In this document: positions 9,571 through 17,306 of the stretch, piece after piece
Numbering within the stretch: position 1 is the stretch's first letter
Layout: each line of letters opens with the position of its first letter
Origin: Candidatus Polarisedimenticolia bacterium
GTDB taxonomy: Bacteria; Acidobacteriota; Polarisedimenticolia; Gp22-AA2
Direction: 5' to 3'
Assembly (NCBI GenBank): GCA_036001465.1
Contig: DASYUH010000099.1
Span: forward strand, 1 to 64,000
DNA: 64,000 bases
The notes under the pieces: model-generated
What the model saw: only the letters and a program-made list of their open reading frames with translations
Told to the model about the DNA's origin: nothing
The model's database searches: none
Translations under genes and position numbers: made by a program

Positions 9571-10022
9571 CCCCACGAAACGACGACGAGAAGATGCTGA
9601 CCGGCTCCTGCCTGTGTGGCGGGGTCCGCTTCGAAATCCGCGGCCCGTTCCTGCGCGCCAGCCACTGCCATTGCTCGCGCTGCCGCAAGCATTCGGGGGC
9701 CGGCGCCTCGACCCAGGGGCGGGTCCTTCGGGAAAACCTCCGCGTCGTGGCCGGCGAGGATCTGGTGCGCACCTTCAAGGCGGCCCCGGACGCCGCCGTC
9801 AAGGCGTTCTGCTCGGTCTGCGGATCGAGCCTGTTCGGCGGGGCCTATCCGGGAGGCCCCGAGGTCGCCATCCGGTTCGGCGCGCTCGACGGCGACCCGG
9901 GCATGCGCCCCCAGTTCCGCATGTGGGTCGACTCGATGGCGTCCTGGGACGCGATCACCGACGACCTGCCGCAGTATGCCGAGGGCTGGTCCCCCGCGGC
10001 GACACCCAAGCCGCGCCGGTAG
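9567..10022 (+). CDS. GFA-family (glutathione-dependent formaldehyde-activating-like) zinc protein
   Basis: A 151-residue cytosolic protein with the full set of GFA zinc ligands: CLCGGVRF near residue 14, HCHCSRCRKHSGA near 36, and FCSVCGSSLF near 80. The family takes its name from Paracoccus Gfa, proposed to promote the reaction of formaldehyde with glutathione, but most members have unproven roles. No formaldehyde dehydrogenase is nearby, so I do not assign that pathway. The ATG overlaps the stop of the YjbR-like gene by 4 bp, and the TerB-like gene follows 27 bases later, giving a probable three-gene operon. Confidence 0.85.
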   Translation: MTPRNDDEKMLTGSCLCGGVRFEIRGPFLRASHCHCSRCRKHSGAGASTQGRVLRENLRVVAGEDLVRTFKAAPDAAVKAFCSVCGSSLFGGAYPGGPEVAIRFGALDGDPGMRPQFRMWVDSMASWDAITDDLPQYAEGWSPAATPKPRR

Positions 10023-10049
10023 CCCGGCGCGCCGGATGAGGACGGACTC

Positions 10050-10586
10050 GTGTCGATCCTGAAGTTCCTCGGGTTCGGAGAGGCGGGGGCTGGCGGCCCG
10101 GCCGTGCCGCCGTCGGCCGAGACCGAGAGCGTGCGCGCGATCATCCGGGCCCTGGATCTCCTGGAACCGGACCGGGCGCGGTTTCTGGCCGCGTTTGCCT
10201 ACATCCTCGGGCGCGTGGCCCGCGCCGACCTGGTGATCAGCGAGACGGAGGGGGCCGAGATGGAGCGGCTCCTGGTGGATCAGGGGAGCCTGACGCCGGA
10301 GCAGGCGATCCTCGTGGTGCAGATGGCCAAGACGCAGCACGCGCTGTTCGGCGGCACCGAGAACTACCTGGTGACCCGGGAGTTCAACCGGATCGCCAGC
10401 CACGACCAGAAGCTGGCGCTCCTGCAATGCCTGTTCAGCGTCTCCGCCTCGGACGAATCGATCAGCGTCGTCGAGGACAACGAAATCCGCCGCATCGCCA
10501 GCGAGCTGCGCCTCACGCACGAGGACTTCATCAAGTCCCGCTCCGCCTGGCGGGACTACCTCGCCGTCCTCAAGAAGCGGAGCTGA
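10050..10586 (+). CDS. TerB-like (tellurite resistance/DjlA-type) helical protein
   Basis: A 178-residue protein, mostly helical after residue 25. FAYILGRVARADLVISETE and the later acidic VSASDESISVVEDNEIRRI resemble the paired acidic motifs of TerB-like domains, which may bind a divalent metal. A short GPAV-rich linker separates a small N-terminal piece (SILKFLGFG) from the TerB-like core, which is a common layout. The start is GTG. The role of standalone TerB proteins is not settled; tellurite resistance should not be inferred because no other ter gene is present. It ends 7 bases from the convergent large secreted-protein gene. Confidence 0.75.
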   Translation: MSILKFLGFGEAGAGGPAVPPSAETESVRAIIRALDLLEPDRARFLAAFAYILGRVARADLVISETEGAEMERLLVDQGSLTPEQAILVVQMAKTQHALFGGTENYLVTREFNRIASHDQKLALLQCLFSVSASDESISVVEDNEIRRIASELRLTHEDFIKSRSAWRDYLAVLKKRS

Positions 10587-10593
10587 GCGGCGC

Positions 10594-13500
10594 CTAGGGG
10601 GGCGTCGGGCAGCGGGAAAGATTCGGCAGCTCGGCCGACGACGAGTCGAACCCCAGCGTCCCCTCGCCGCAGATCCCCTCCCCGCTCGCCAGGTAGTAGA
10701 ACGCCGTCCCGTAATACGGGTCGGCCAGGTCGATCGAGCGCGTCGGGCCGTTGGCCATGAAGTCGGCGTTCTCGAAGCAGACATGGTCGTAGCGCAGAGC
10801 GGCGGGACGGCTGCCGAGTCCGCCCAGGCGCGGGATGGTGCCGCGGTAGCTGTTCCAGTGGGTCGCCGCCGGCGTGGCGATCCACTCGAGGGTTACCGGC
10901 TGGGTGAACCCGAGGTCGGGCACCTCGGCCAGGGCCACCGGGACGTGCAGGCAGCCACCGGTCGCCGGCTCGCAGTGGTCGGCCGTGCAGGGGTCGCCGT
11001 CGTCGCAGCCGACCGGATCGTTGCGGCAGAGCCCGGTGGCCGGGTCGCAGGTGTCGCTCGTGCAGGGATTCCGATCGTCGCAGTCGGCCGGGCCGGCGGG
11101 GATGCAGGTCCCCGCGAAGCAGGTGTCCTCCTCGGTGCAATAGTTGCCGTCGTCGCACGCCATGCCGTTGGGCTCGTTGGCGTGGACGCAGCCGCCCAGC
11201 CGCCCGTCGCAGGAGTCGCGGGTGCAGGGGTTGCCGTCGTCGCACCCCAAGGACACGCTCAGGCAGGCGCCGGTCGCCGGATCGCAGCCATCGAGGGTGC
11301 ACGGGTTCCGGTCGTCGCAGCTGACCAGCGGAACCCCGGCGCACAAGCCTCTCTGGCAGGCATCGAACTCCGTGCAGATGCTCTCGTCGTCGCAGGGAAG
11401 GCCGTCGGGCTCGGAGAGATGGCGGCAGCTGCCGGTCTGGGCGTCGCAGAAGTCCCGGGTGCAGACGTTCCCGTCGTCGCACGGCAAGGGGGAGAAGATG
11501 CACTGGCCGGTCTCATCGTCGCACAGGTCCACCGTGCAGGGGTCCCCGTCGTCGCAGGTCCGCTGCACGCTTTGGCAGGACCCGCTCTCCGGCTCGCAGT
11601 AGTCGTGGGTGCACGGCTGGCCGTCGTCGCAGGGGGTCGGGCCGCATCCCTGGTCCACCGCCTGGAACCCCGAGGGGCCCGGCGGCCGATCGAGCATCCC
11701 CTCGGCGAGGAGGGAGTCTGCGGAATCCACGATCCGGTTCCCGTCCAGGTCGGCCGCACCGCAGCGGCGCGCCAGATCGAGGAGGACCGGGCTGGGCGGA
11801 AAGCGATCGCCGCCGCCGATGGTCCTGGGCTCGGTGAGGGGAAAGGTCAGTGACAGGTCGGCCCGGTCGCAGTCATTCACCGCGGCGACGTCGAAGGGGG
11901 TCACCAGCAGGTCGCCGTCCAGATCGGCGTCGCAGGCGTTGCCGAAGCCGTCGCCGTCGGCGTCGGTCTGATCCGGGTTGGCGATCTCCGTGCAGTTGTC
12001 CGCGAAGTCGGGCAGCGTGTCGCGATCCAGATCGGCGAGTGGTGTGGTGGGCGGTCCCGGTTTTACCCACGTGGCCCCGAGGTCGAGCGTCAGCCCCCCT
12101 GTGCCGTCCGACACGGGGGCCAGCTCGAGAAGCTGGCCGTGGGTCGTTTCGCGCGCATGGACCTGCGAAGCGTCGTACTCGGCCACGATCGCGACCAGCT
12201 GGTTGGTCCGGCGCGACCGGATCTCCAGCCGCACCGGATCGCCGAGCCTCTGGAGCCGCGCTCCGCCGGTCGCTGTCGCCCCAGCGCCCGCCCCCACTCC
12301 CTCTCCGGGCTCCGCGACGCCGGTCGCGTTCACCGCCGCGAAGTCCCCCTGCAGCGCCAGGGCCGACTGCGAGATGGCGAACCCGGCCAGCGGCTGGATG
12401 TACAGCTTGCGGTTGACGATCTCGAACGAGTCGAACCGGATGCGCTCCTGGGGATTGACCAGGCTCACCAGATCCAGGAAGAACTCCTCGCACCCCCCGC
12501 CGAGACAGACCATCCAGATCGGCGGGCAGGGCATCGGCGCCCCGAACGGAACGCAGATCGTCCCGGGCTCGATGGGACACGGATCGAAGCCGTTGACCCC
12601 CGGCTGGCAGCCCCCCGGGGGAATGCCGATCGCCCCCTTCTGGCCCGGCAGGTACGGCCCCCCCTGATCGCAGATTCCGTCGTTGTCGTCGTCCACGTCC
12701 GAGCAGTTCCGCGCGCCGTCGCCGTCCGAGTCGTCCCCCTCGAAGCCGTAGGTCGGCTCGGTGCCGGTCCCGCACCCCGACTCGAAGTGGCTGCCGACGA
12801 CCACCTCCCCCTGCGACGGGTGCTGGTCCTTGATGTTCTTGCAGCCGTCGCCGTCCTTGTCGTCGTCGCACAGGTCCCCCTTGCCGTCCTTGTCGAGGTC
12901 CCCGGTCGGCAGCGGAATGTCGGGGCACAGATCGCACGCGTCCCCCTGGCCGTCGTGGTCCCTGTCGGCCTGCGAGGTGTTGGCGTGCTTCGGGCAGTTG
13001 TCGTCGATCTGGCAGATGCCGTCCTGGTCGGGGTCGCCGCCCCGCGGCGCGCACACGTCCGGCAGGTTCTGGCGCTCGGGGAGCCCATTCTTGCAGGTCG
13101 TGAACACGTCGAGCGAGTCGCTCGAGAACGGCTCGTAGGTGACGCCGTTGATCGTGTACGGCCCGGAGCACGGCCAGCCGTAGTAGGACATCGTCTGGAA
13201 CGGCTCGGTGCCAACGTTCAGCGGGTTGTTGGAGCCGTTCTGCCGCTGCACGCAGGAGACCGAGCAGAACCTCCGGTGCGCGCTTCCCGAGTCCACCAGG
13301 AGCGGGCCGAGCGCCACCTCCGTGGCGGCGCACCACTCGTGGCCGTTGCGCAGGCTGCCATTCGAGCTCACGTCGGAGACGGCCGGGAAGTCCGGGTCGT
13401 ACTTGTCTTCGAGCACTCCCGGGTCGGGGGCCGTGTCGTTGACGCCGCAGCAGTCGTCCAGGTCGTAGTCCGGCGGGTTCGGCGCGGTCTCCAGCGAGTC

Positions 13501-14067
13501 CTGCCAGGTGAACGTGTGCACCAGGCACCAGTGGTGCCCCATCTCGTGCGCCCAGACCTGACCCATGTACTCGGAGCCGCGGTCCTTGTTCGCGTCGCAG
13601 AGAATGCCGTACGTGTTCGGGAACGCGTCCTCCGCCGGATCGCCGCCGATCGGACCCTGCGGGATGTGCGAGCAGCACATGTTCGGACCCTGGGTGATCA
13701 GCATGTTGATCGAGAGCGGGAACGCTGTCGCCACCATCGTCCGCCACTGCTGCCGCCGGTTCTCGATCACCTCGGAAACGCCCGGCGCGCACCCCTCCGT
13801 CTCGTTGTAATACCCGTCCACCTTCACCGAGAAGAGGATCGGCCGGAACGAGATCCCCGACTTCCGCCACACCAGGTTCGTCTCCTGCACGGCATCGAAG
13901 ACGAACGTGCGGAAGTCCTGCACCGAGTCGTGCCCGCAGGCCGAGTCGAAGCAGTACGGCCAGAGGTACAGGTCGTAGGTGACCGCCTTCGCGGCCCCGC
14001 TCCCCGCCAGGACGATCGCGACCGCCAGGACCAGCCTGCCGACCCGCCTGCCGATGTTCCGGTTCAT
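10594..14067 (-). CDS. Large secreted cysteine-rich protein with metzincin-like zinc motif and thrombospondin type-3 repeats
   Basis: An 1157-residue exported protein; the start is the ATG after a GGGGGGG run, and a signal peptide ends near KAVTYD. The N-terminal domain (about 25-340) contains WAHEMGHHWCLVHTF, a metzincin-like HExxHxxxxxH, and many Cys. Next come calcium-type thrombospondin type-3 repeats (for example DPDQDGICQIDDNCPKH and DRDHDGQGDACDLCP), then a beta-rich central part, another TSP3-like block with a dockerin-like stretch (DLDGNRIVDSADSLL), and nine CDDG-type cysteine repeats. The last 95 residues form a separate domain. It is probably a calcium-stabilised surface or secreted protease, but the usual metzincin Gly is replaced by Cys, so activity is uncertain. 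It stands alone on the minus strand. Confidence 0.85.
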   Translation of the reverse strand: MNRNIGRRVGRLVLAVAIVLAGSGAAKAVTYDLYLWPYCFDSACGHDSVQDFRTFVFDAVQETNLVWRKSGISFRPILFSVKVDGYYNETEGCAPGVSEVIENRRQQWRTMVATAFPLSINMLITQGPNMCCSHIPQGPIGGDPAEDAFPNTYGILCDANKDRGSEYMGQVWAHEMGHHWCLVHTFTWQDSLETAPNPPDYDLDDCCGVNDTAPDPGVLEDKYDPDFPAVSDVSSNGSLRNGHEWCAATEVALGPLLVDSGSAHRRFCSVSCVQRQNGSNNPLNVGTEPFQTMSYYGWPCSGPYTINGVTYEPFSSDSLDVFTTCKNGLPERQNLPDVCAPRGGDPDQDGICQIDDNCPKHANTSQADRDHDGQGDACDLCPDIPLPTGDLDKDGKGDLCDDDKDGDGCKNIKDQHPSQGEVVVGSHFESGCGTGTEPTYGFEGDDSDGDGARNCSDVDDDNDGICDQGGPYLPGQKGAIGIPPGGCQPGVNGFDPCPIEPGTICVPFGAPMPCPPIWMVCLGGGCEEFFLDLVSLVNPQERIRFDSFEIVNRKLYIQPLAGFAISQSALALQGDFAAVNATGVAEPGEGVGAGAGATATGGARLQRLGDPVRLEIRSRRTNQLVAIVAEYDASQVHARETTHGQLLELAPVSDGTGGLTLDLGATWVKPGPPTTPLADLDRDTLPDFADNCTEIANPDQTDADGDGFGNACDADLDGDLLVTPFDVAAVNDCDRADLSLTFPLTEPRTIGGGDRFPPSPVLLDLARRCGAADLDGNRIVDSADSLLAEGMLDRPPGPSGFQAVDQGCGPTPCDDGQPCTHDYCEPESGSCQSVQRTCDDGDPCTVDLCDDETGQCIFSPLPCDDGNVCTRDFCDAQTGSCRHLSEPDGLPCDDESICTEFDACQRGLCAGVPLVSCDDRNPCTLDGCDPATGACLSVSLGCDDGNPCTRDSCDGRLGGCVHANEPNGMACDDGNYCTEEDTCFAGTCIPAGPADCDDRNPCTSDTCDPATGLCRNDPVGCDDGDPCTADHCEPATGGCLHVPVALAEVPDLGFTQPVTLEWIATPAATHWNSYRGTIPRLGGLGSRPAALRYDHVCFENADFMANGPTRSIDLADPYYGTAFYYLASGEGICGEGTLGFDSSSAELPNLSRCPTPP
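10935..11640 (-). repeat. Nine tandem CDDG-type cysteine repeats (protein-level)
   Basis: Within the large secreted protein, nine units of about 24-28 residues follow the pattern CDDGxPCTxDxCDxxTGxC. Units 3-5 and 6-8 match each other in order: a unit ending in an EPxG linker, then a CT-E-D variant, then a CDDRNPCT unit. The array therefore seems to have grown partly by duplication of a three-unit block of roughly 79 residues. The pattern resembles the CTDC repeats of Dictyostelium matrix proteins and is common in secreted proteins of environmental bacteria. Confidence 0.85.
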
Positions 14068-14283
14068 CGTGTGCCCCCCCGCCACGCCCGGATCGGTCCC
14101 GCCCCACCGGGCGGATGTCCGGCGCCTGGTCCCTTCTCCAGGGATTACGCAAAAGGTCCGCCGGCCGGAGCAGAAATCAACCAGAACCCGGGCTATTTCC
14201 CCGGATGGCGCATGTTTTTCGGTGGATGCAACGCGGCTATCGGTCCGTCGTGCCCGGGGAGGTGTCCCGCCCCCGCTCTCCCC

Positions 14284-15327
14284 CTATCGCCCGCGGGTCC
14301 CCAGGGTGATCGTCTTGCCGATCGTGATCGACATCAGATCGTGCCCGACCGCCAGGCGTCCCCGGTATTCCCTGCGGGTCGCCGGCACGAGGTCGGCGGC
14401 GGTCGCCACCGAGGGGACGATGTGCGTGTAGACGGCCAGCCGCGGCCGGGCCAGGGCGAAGATCCGGCCGGCCTCCTCGGGAGTGGTGTGGCGGGCGATG
14501 ATCCCCTCGAGCGCCGCGGGATCGGCGATCAGGGCGCGGCGCCTCTCGAGCGCCGGGCTGACGACCTCGTGCACCAGGACGTCGGCCCGGTGCGCCTGCA
14601 CGATGAGACCCGGCGTCGGCCGGCAGTCGCCGGAGAAGACCGCCGAGCGCCCTTCGTACTCGAAGCGGTACCCGAAGGCGGGTGTGTGGGGCCCGTGGTC
14701 CACCGGGAACGCCAGGATCCTCAGCCCGTCGCGGGCGAAGATCACCCGTGCCCCGGCCCCCTCCTGCTCGATGGCGATGTCCGTGCCCGGCAGGCCGGAT
14801 CCTTCGGCCGGCAGCCTTTCCCCTTCGTCCCGCCGGTTGGCGACATCGAACTCGTAGGCGCGCACGAGATGCTTCGCCATGGACTCGGTTCCCGGCGGGC
14901 CGAAGACCGGCAGCGGCCGCTCCCGTCCGAAGAGCCAGCCGGTCAGCCACACGTCCGGCAGCCCGACCGTGTGGTCCGAGTGGAGGTGCGTCAGCAGGAC
15001 CAGGTCGATGCCGCTCAGCAGCTCGCGCCCTCCCGCCTGAAACAGCCGGATTGTCGCCCCCCGCCCCGCGTCCACCAGCACCCGGTGCCGCCCCGCCTCG
15101 ACCAGGCTGCTCGGCCCGAACCTCTCCGCCGTCGGCCGGGGGTTCCCCGTCCCCAGGAGGGTGATCCGGAAGGGGCCGTCGCTCGATTTCGCCATCGACG
15201 CGCTCTGACCCGGCGGCGCCGCGTGCCCCGGGGCAGCGACCCGTCCAAGCGCTGCGAGCATCGAGATGAAGGTCACGCCGGCGAGCGTCAGCCGTCGCAT
15301 TGCGAGCGATCTTCCAGGCTCACCCAT
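14284..15327 (-). CDS. Exported MBL-fold metallo-hydrolase (RNase Z/arylsulfatase-like)
   Basis: A 347-residue protein starting at the ATG after GAGGAGGG. The N-terminus has a basic stretch and a hydrophobic segment ending in Ala-rich sequence, read as a signal peptide to about residue 37. The beta-lactamase fold shows ITLLGTGNPRP, THLHSDHTVGL (the HxHxDH zinc site), a second-site His in VDHGPH, FSGDCRPTPGL with the bridging Asp, and THIVPS with the last His. The layout is that of RNase Z-like and cyclic-nucleotide or sulfate-ester hydrolases; with a signal peptide an RNA-processing role is unlikely. It follows RhlE on the same strand, with 270 bases between them. The substrate is unknown. 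Confidence 0.87.
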   Translation of the reverse strand: MGEPGRSLAMRRLTLAGVTFISMLAALGRVAAPGHAAPPGQSASMAKSSDGPFRITLLGTGNPRPTAERFGPSSLVEAGRHRVLVDAGRGATIRLFQAGGRELLSGIDLVLLTHLHSDHTVGLPDVWLTGWLFGRERPLPVFGPPGTESMAKHLVRAYEFDVANRRDEGERLPAEGSGLPGTDIAIEQEGAGARVIFARDGLRILAFPVDHGPHTPAFGYRFEYEGRSAVFSGDCRPTPGLIVQAHRADVLVHEVVSPALERRRALIADPAALEGIIARHTTPEEAGRIFALARPRLAVYTHIVPSVATAADLVPATRREYRGRLAVGHDLMSITIGKTITLGTRGR

Positions 15328-15397
15328 CGGGTCCCTCCTCGAACTGCGTGCCGCGGCCCGCGTGCCCCGAAGTGGCCTCGGAGACCCGCGTCGCAGC

Positions 15398-15410
15398 GCC
15401 TATCATAGGC
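15398..15410. promoter_or_regulatory. Palindrome overlapping a possible -10 upstream of the MBL gene
   Basis: GCCTATCATAGGC is a perfect dyad (6 bp arms around one base). On the minus strand it contains TATGAT, a good -10 match, 75 bases before the MBL start. No good -35 is visible at 17 bp. It may be an operator overlapping the MBL promoter, or chance. Confidence 0.3.
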
Positions 15411-15537
15411 TCGGTAGCATGTCCCGCCTCGATCGACGCATGGAATCGCCTGACTGGCCCGAGCGGATCGCGCGGGCTCACGCCGCATGAATATCCGGGT
15501 TGTGCAGGCGGGACCGGGGGCTGTCCGAGAGGGAGGC

Positions 15538-15578
15538 CCGAGGCCGCCACGAGAACCGTTCTCCTCGTGGCGGCTCGG
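15538..15578 (-). terminator. Stem-loop downstream of rhlE
   Basis: A 15-bp G/C-rich stem (15538-15553 with 15564-15578, one bulged G) and a 10-base loop follow the rhlE stop on the minus strand by 20 bases. There is no T-run, so intrinsic termination is plausible but not certain. Confidence 0.5.
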
Positions 15579-15597
15579 TGAATTCGCTACCGGGGAC

Positions 15598-17046
15598 TCA
15601 GTGGCGCCGGAAGCCCCTGCCTCTCCAGGCATGACTGCCACGGGAGGTCGAGTCGGATCCGCCCGCCGGTGGCGCGGACGCGTTCGAGAAGACGGGGCGG
15701 GCGACCGGTGCCGGCTGCCTGGCCGGAGCAACCGGACCAATCGACCTGACCGGAGCACCCGGGTTCATCGGCCTGGCCGGGCCGGCTGCACCCATGTGCC
15801 GGGCCGAGCCGACGGATCCCATGTGGCGGGGATGAGCCCCTGCGCCCTTGGGCCTGGAGTGACCGCTGACGGGTCGGGCCCACGCCGGCGCCCCCTGGCC
15901 GATCGGCCGGGAGGCGGCCTTGGTTTCCGCGAATCCCTGCACGACGCGGCGTTCGATCTTGGCGCCGATCAGGGTCTCGATCCCGCGCACGTGCGGGTGA
16001 TCTTCCGGAGACACCAGCGACAACGCATCGCCGGAGGCTCCGGCGCGCGCCGTCCTCCCGATCCGGTGCACGTAGTCCTCGGGAACATTGGGCAAATCGT
16101 AATTGACGACGTGGGCGATCCCTTCGACGTCGATGCCGCGGCCGGCGATGTCGGTCGCGACCATCACGCGCGCCCGCTTTCCTTTGAAGGCCGCGAGGGC
16201 CTGGTTGCGCTGCGACTGGCTGCGGTTGCCGTGCAGGAGCGCCACGGAATGGCCGCGCCCTTCGAGGTGTCGGGCCAGCTTGTTGGCGCCGTGCTTGGTG
16301 CGCGTGAACACGAGGGTCAGGCCGCGCGCCTCGGTCTCGAGCAGGTGGGCCATCAGCTCGCGCTTGCGGCTGGTGTCGACCGGCAGGAGCGTCTGGCGGA
16401 CGCCTGCGGCCGGGGCCGAGCGGCGCGGGGCCACCTCGACGTTCAAGGGCTCGCGCAGGATCTCGCGCGACAGCTTCCGGATCTCGTCCGGCATGGTCGC
16501 CGAGAACATCAGGGTCTGCCGGCGCGCCGGCAGGGCCGCGATAATGCGGCGCACGTCGCGGATGAAGCCCATGTCGAGCATCCGGTCCGCTTCGTCCAGG
16601 ACCAGCACTTCGAGCCCGCGGAAATCGACGTAGCCGCGCCCCATGTGGTCGAGCAGCCTCCCGGGTGTCGCCACCAGGATGTCGACGCCGCGCCTGAGCT
16701 TCGCTTCCTGCGGCTGGTGCCCGACGCCGCCGTGCACGACCGCGGTTTCGAGCCGCACGTGGCGGCCGTAGGCCTTGAGCGAATCGGCGATCTGCAGCGC
16801 GAGCTCGCGCGTCGGGGTCAGGATCAGCGCCCGCAGCCTGCCGCGCGTTCCGGCGCGCAGGCGATGCAGGATCGGCAGGGTGAATGCTGCGGTCTTGCCG
16901 GTGCCCGTCTGGGCGCAGCCGATCAGGTCCTTGCCGCTGAGGACGCCGGGGATGGTGCCCGCCTGGATCGGCGTCGGAGCCTCGTACCCTTTTTCGAGCA
17001 CGGCGCGGGCGATTTCGGGCGCGAGGCCCAGTTCTGAAAATGTCAC
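15598..17046 (-). CDS. rhlE: DEAD-box ATP-dependent RNA helicase RhlE
   Basis: A 482-residue cytosolic helicase that unwinds RNA, in ribosome assembly and mRNA turnover. All main motifs are present: Q-motif (YEAPTPIQAGTIP), motif I (AQTGTGKT), Ia (PTRELALQI), Ib (TPGRLLDHM), DEAD (LDEADRMLD), SAT, and VI (HRIGRTARAG). The start VTFSELGL is typical of RhlE; this GTG is 10 bases after GGAG, whereas two upstream ATGs lack ribosome sites. After about residue 370 a 110-residue Pro/Gly/Ala/Arg tail replaces the usual basic tail, with repeated GPxAPxR-type units. A hairpin lies in the leader (17102-17126), suggesting possible mRNA-level control. Confidence 0.93.
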   Translation of the reverse strand: MTFSELGLAPEIARAVLEKGYEAPTPIQAGTIPGVLSGKDLIGCAQTGTGKTAAFTLPILHRLRAGTRGRLRALILTPTRELALQIADSLKAYGRHVRLETAVVHGGVGHQPQEAKLRRGVDILVATPGRLLDHMGRGYVDFRGLEVLVLDEADRMLDMGFIRDVRRIIAALPARRQTLMFSATMPDEIRKLSREILREPLNVEVAPRRSAPAAGVRQTLLPVDTSRKRELMAHLLETEARGLTLVFTRTKHGANKLARHLEGRGHSVALLHGNRSQSQRNQALAAFKGKRARVMVATDIAGRGIDVEGIAHVVNYDLPNVPEDYVHRIGRTARAGASGDALSLVSPEDHPHVRGIETLIGAKIERRVVQGFAETKAASRPIGQGAPAWARPVSGHSRPKGAGAHPRHMGSVGSARHMGAAGPARPMNPGAPVRSIGPVAPARQPAPVARPVFSNASAPPAGGSDSTSRGSHAWRGRGFRRH

Positions 17047-17101
17047 GATTGTGACTCTCCTTCTTTCGCCGGCCATGGTGGCGCGGCGGTCTGGCATTCT
17101 G

Positions 17102-17126
17102 CGACGGCGGCACAATGCGGCCGTCG
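17102..17126 (-). promoter_or_regulatory. Leader stem-loop upstream of rhlE
   Basis: CGACGGC (17102-17108) pairs with GCCGTCG (17120-17126), with a smaller inner GCA/TGC pairing, 56 bases before the rhlE GTG. It could be a mRNA leader structure such as an autoregulatory site or a termination element; the sequence alone does not decide. Confidence 0.3.
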
Positions 17127-17180
17127 GACTCTGTACGTGAACCTTGGGGAAACGTTGTGGTTCTAGCGGTTTAGGCTGGA

Positions 17181-17198
17181 ACCCGCTCCTGAGCGGGT
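17181..17198 (-). terminator. Stem-loop between the esterase-like gene and rhlE
   Basis: A perfect ACCCGCT/AGCGGGT stem (7 bp, four-base loop) lies about 110 bases downstream of the esterase-like stop on the minus strand. It may end that transcript before the rhlE promoter region. No T-run follows. Confidence 0.35.
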
Positions 17199-17306
17199 CG
17201 ACTCCGGTAGGCGAAGACTGCCTGCTCGTGGTTCAGTAACGGGGGAATGATACATGCGCAGCAGCCCAATGTCCAGCTTTAAGTTGGGCATGAACCCGGA
17301 TAGGCC

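Noticed and set aside
10935-11640. Regular repeats suggesting a CRISPR array
   Set aside because: The repeats are in frame within a gene, vary in sequence and encode a protein-level CDDG pattern. There is no fixed repeat-spacer structure and no cas gene.
12139-15408. Very long open frame (1089 codons) on the plus strand
   Set aside because: It lies antisense to the secreted cysteine-rich protein and the MBL gene, both with clear motifs. Its product is Arg/His/Val-rich with no domain, as expected for the opposite strand of high-GC genes.
15419-15490. 23-codon plus-strand frame between MBL and rhlE
   Set aside because: No ribosome site, and it lies in the leader of the minus-strand MBL gene next to a hairpin. 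It is probably noncoding.
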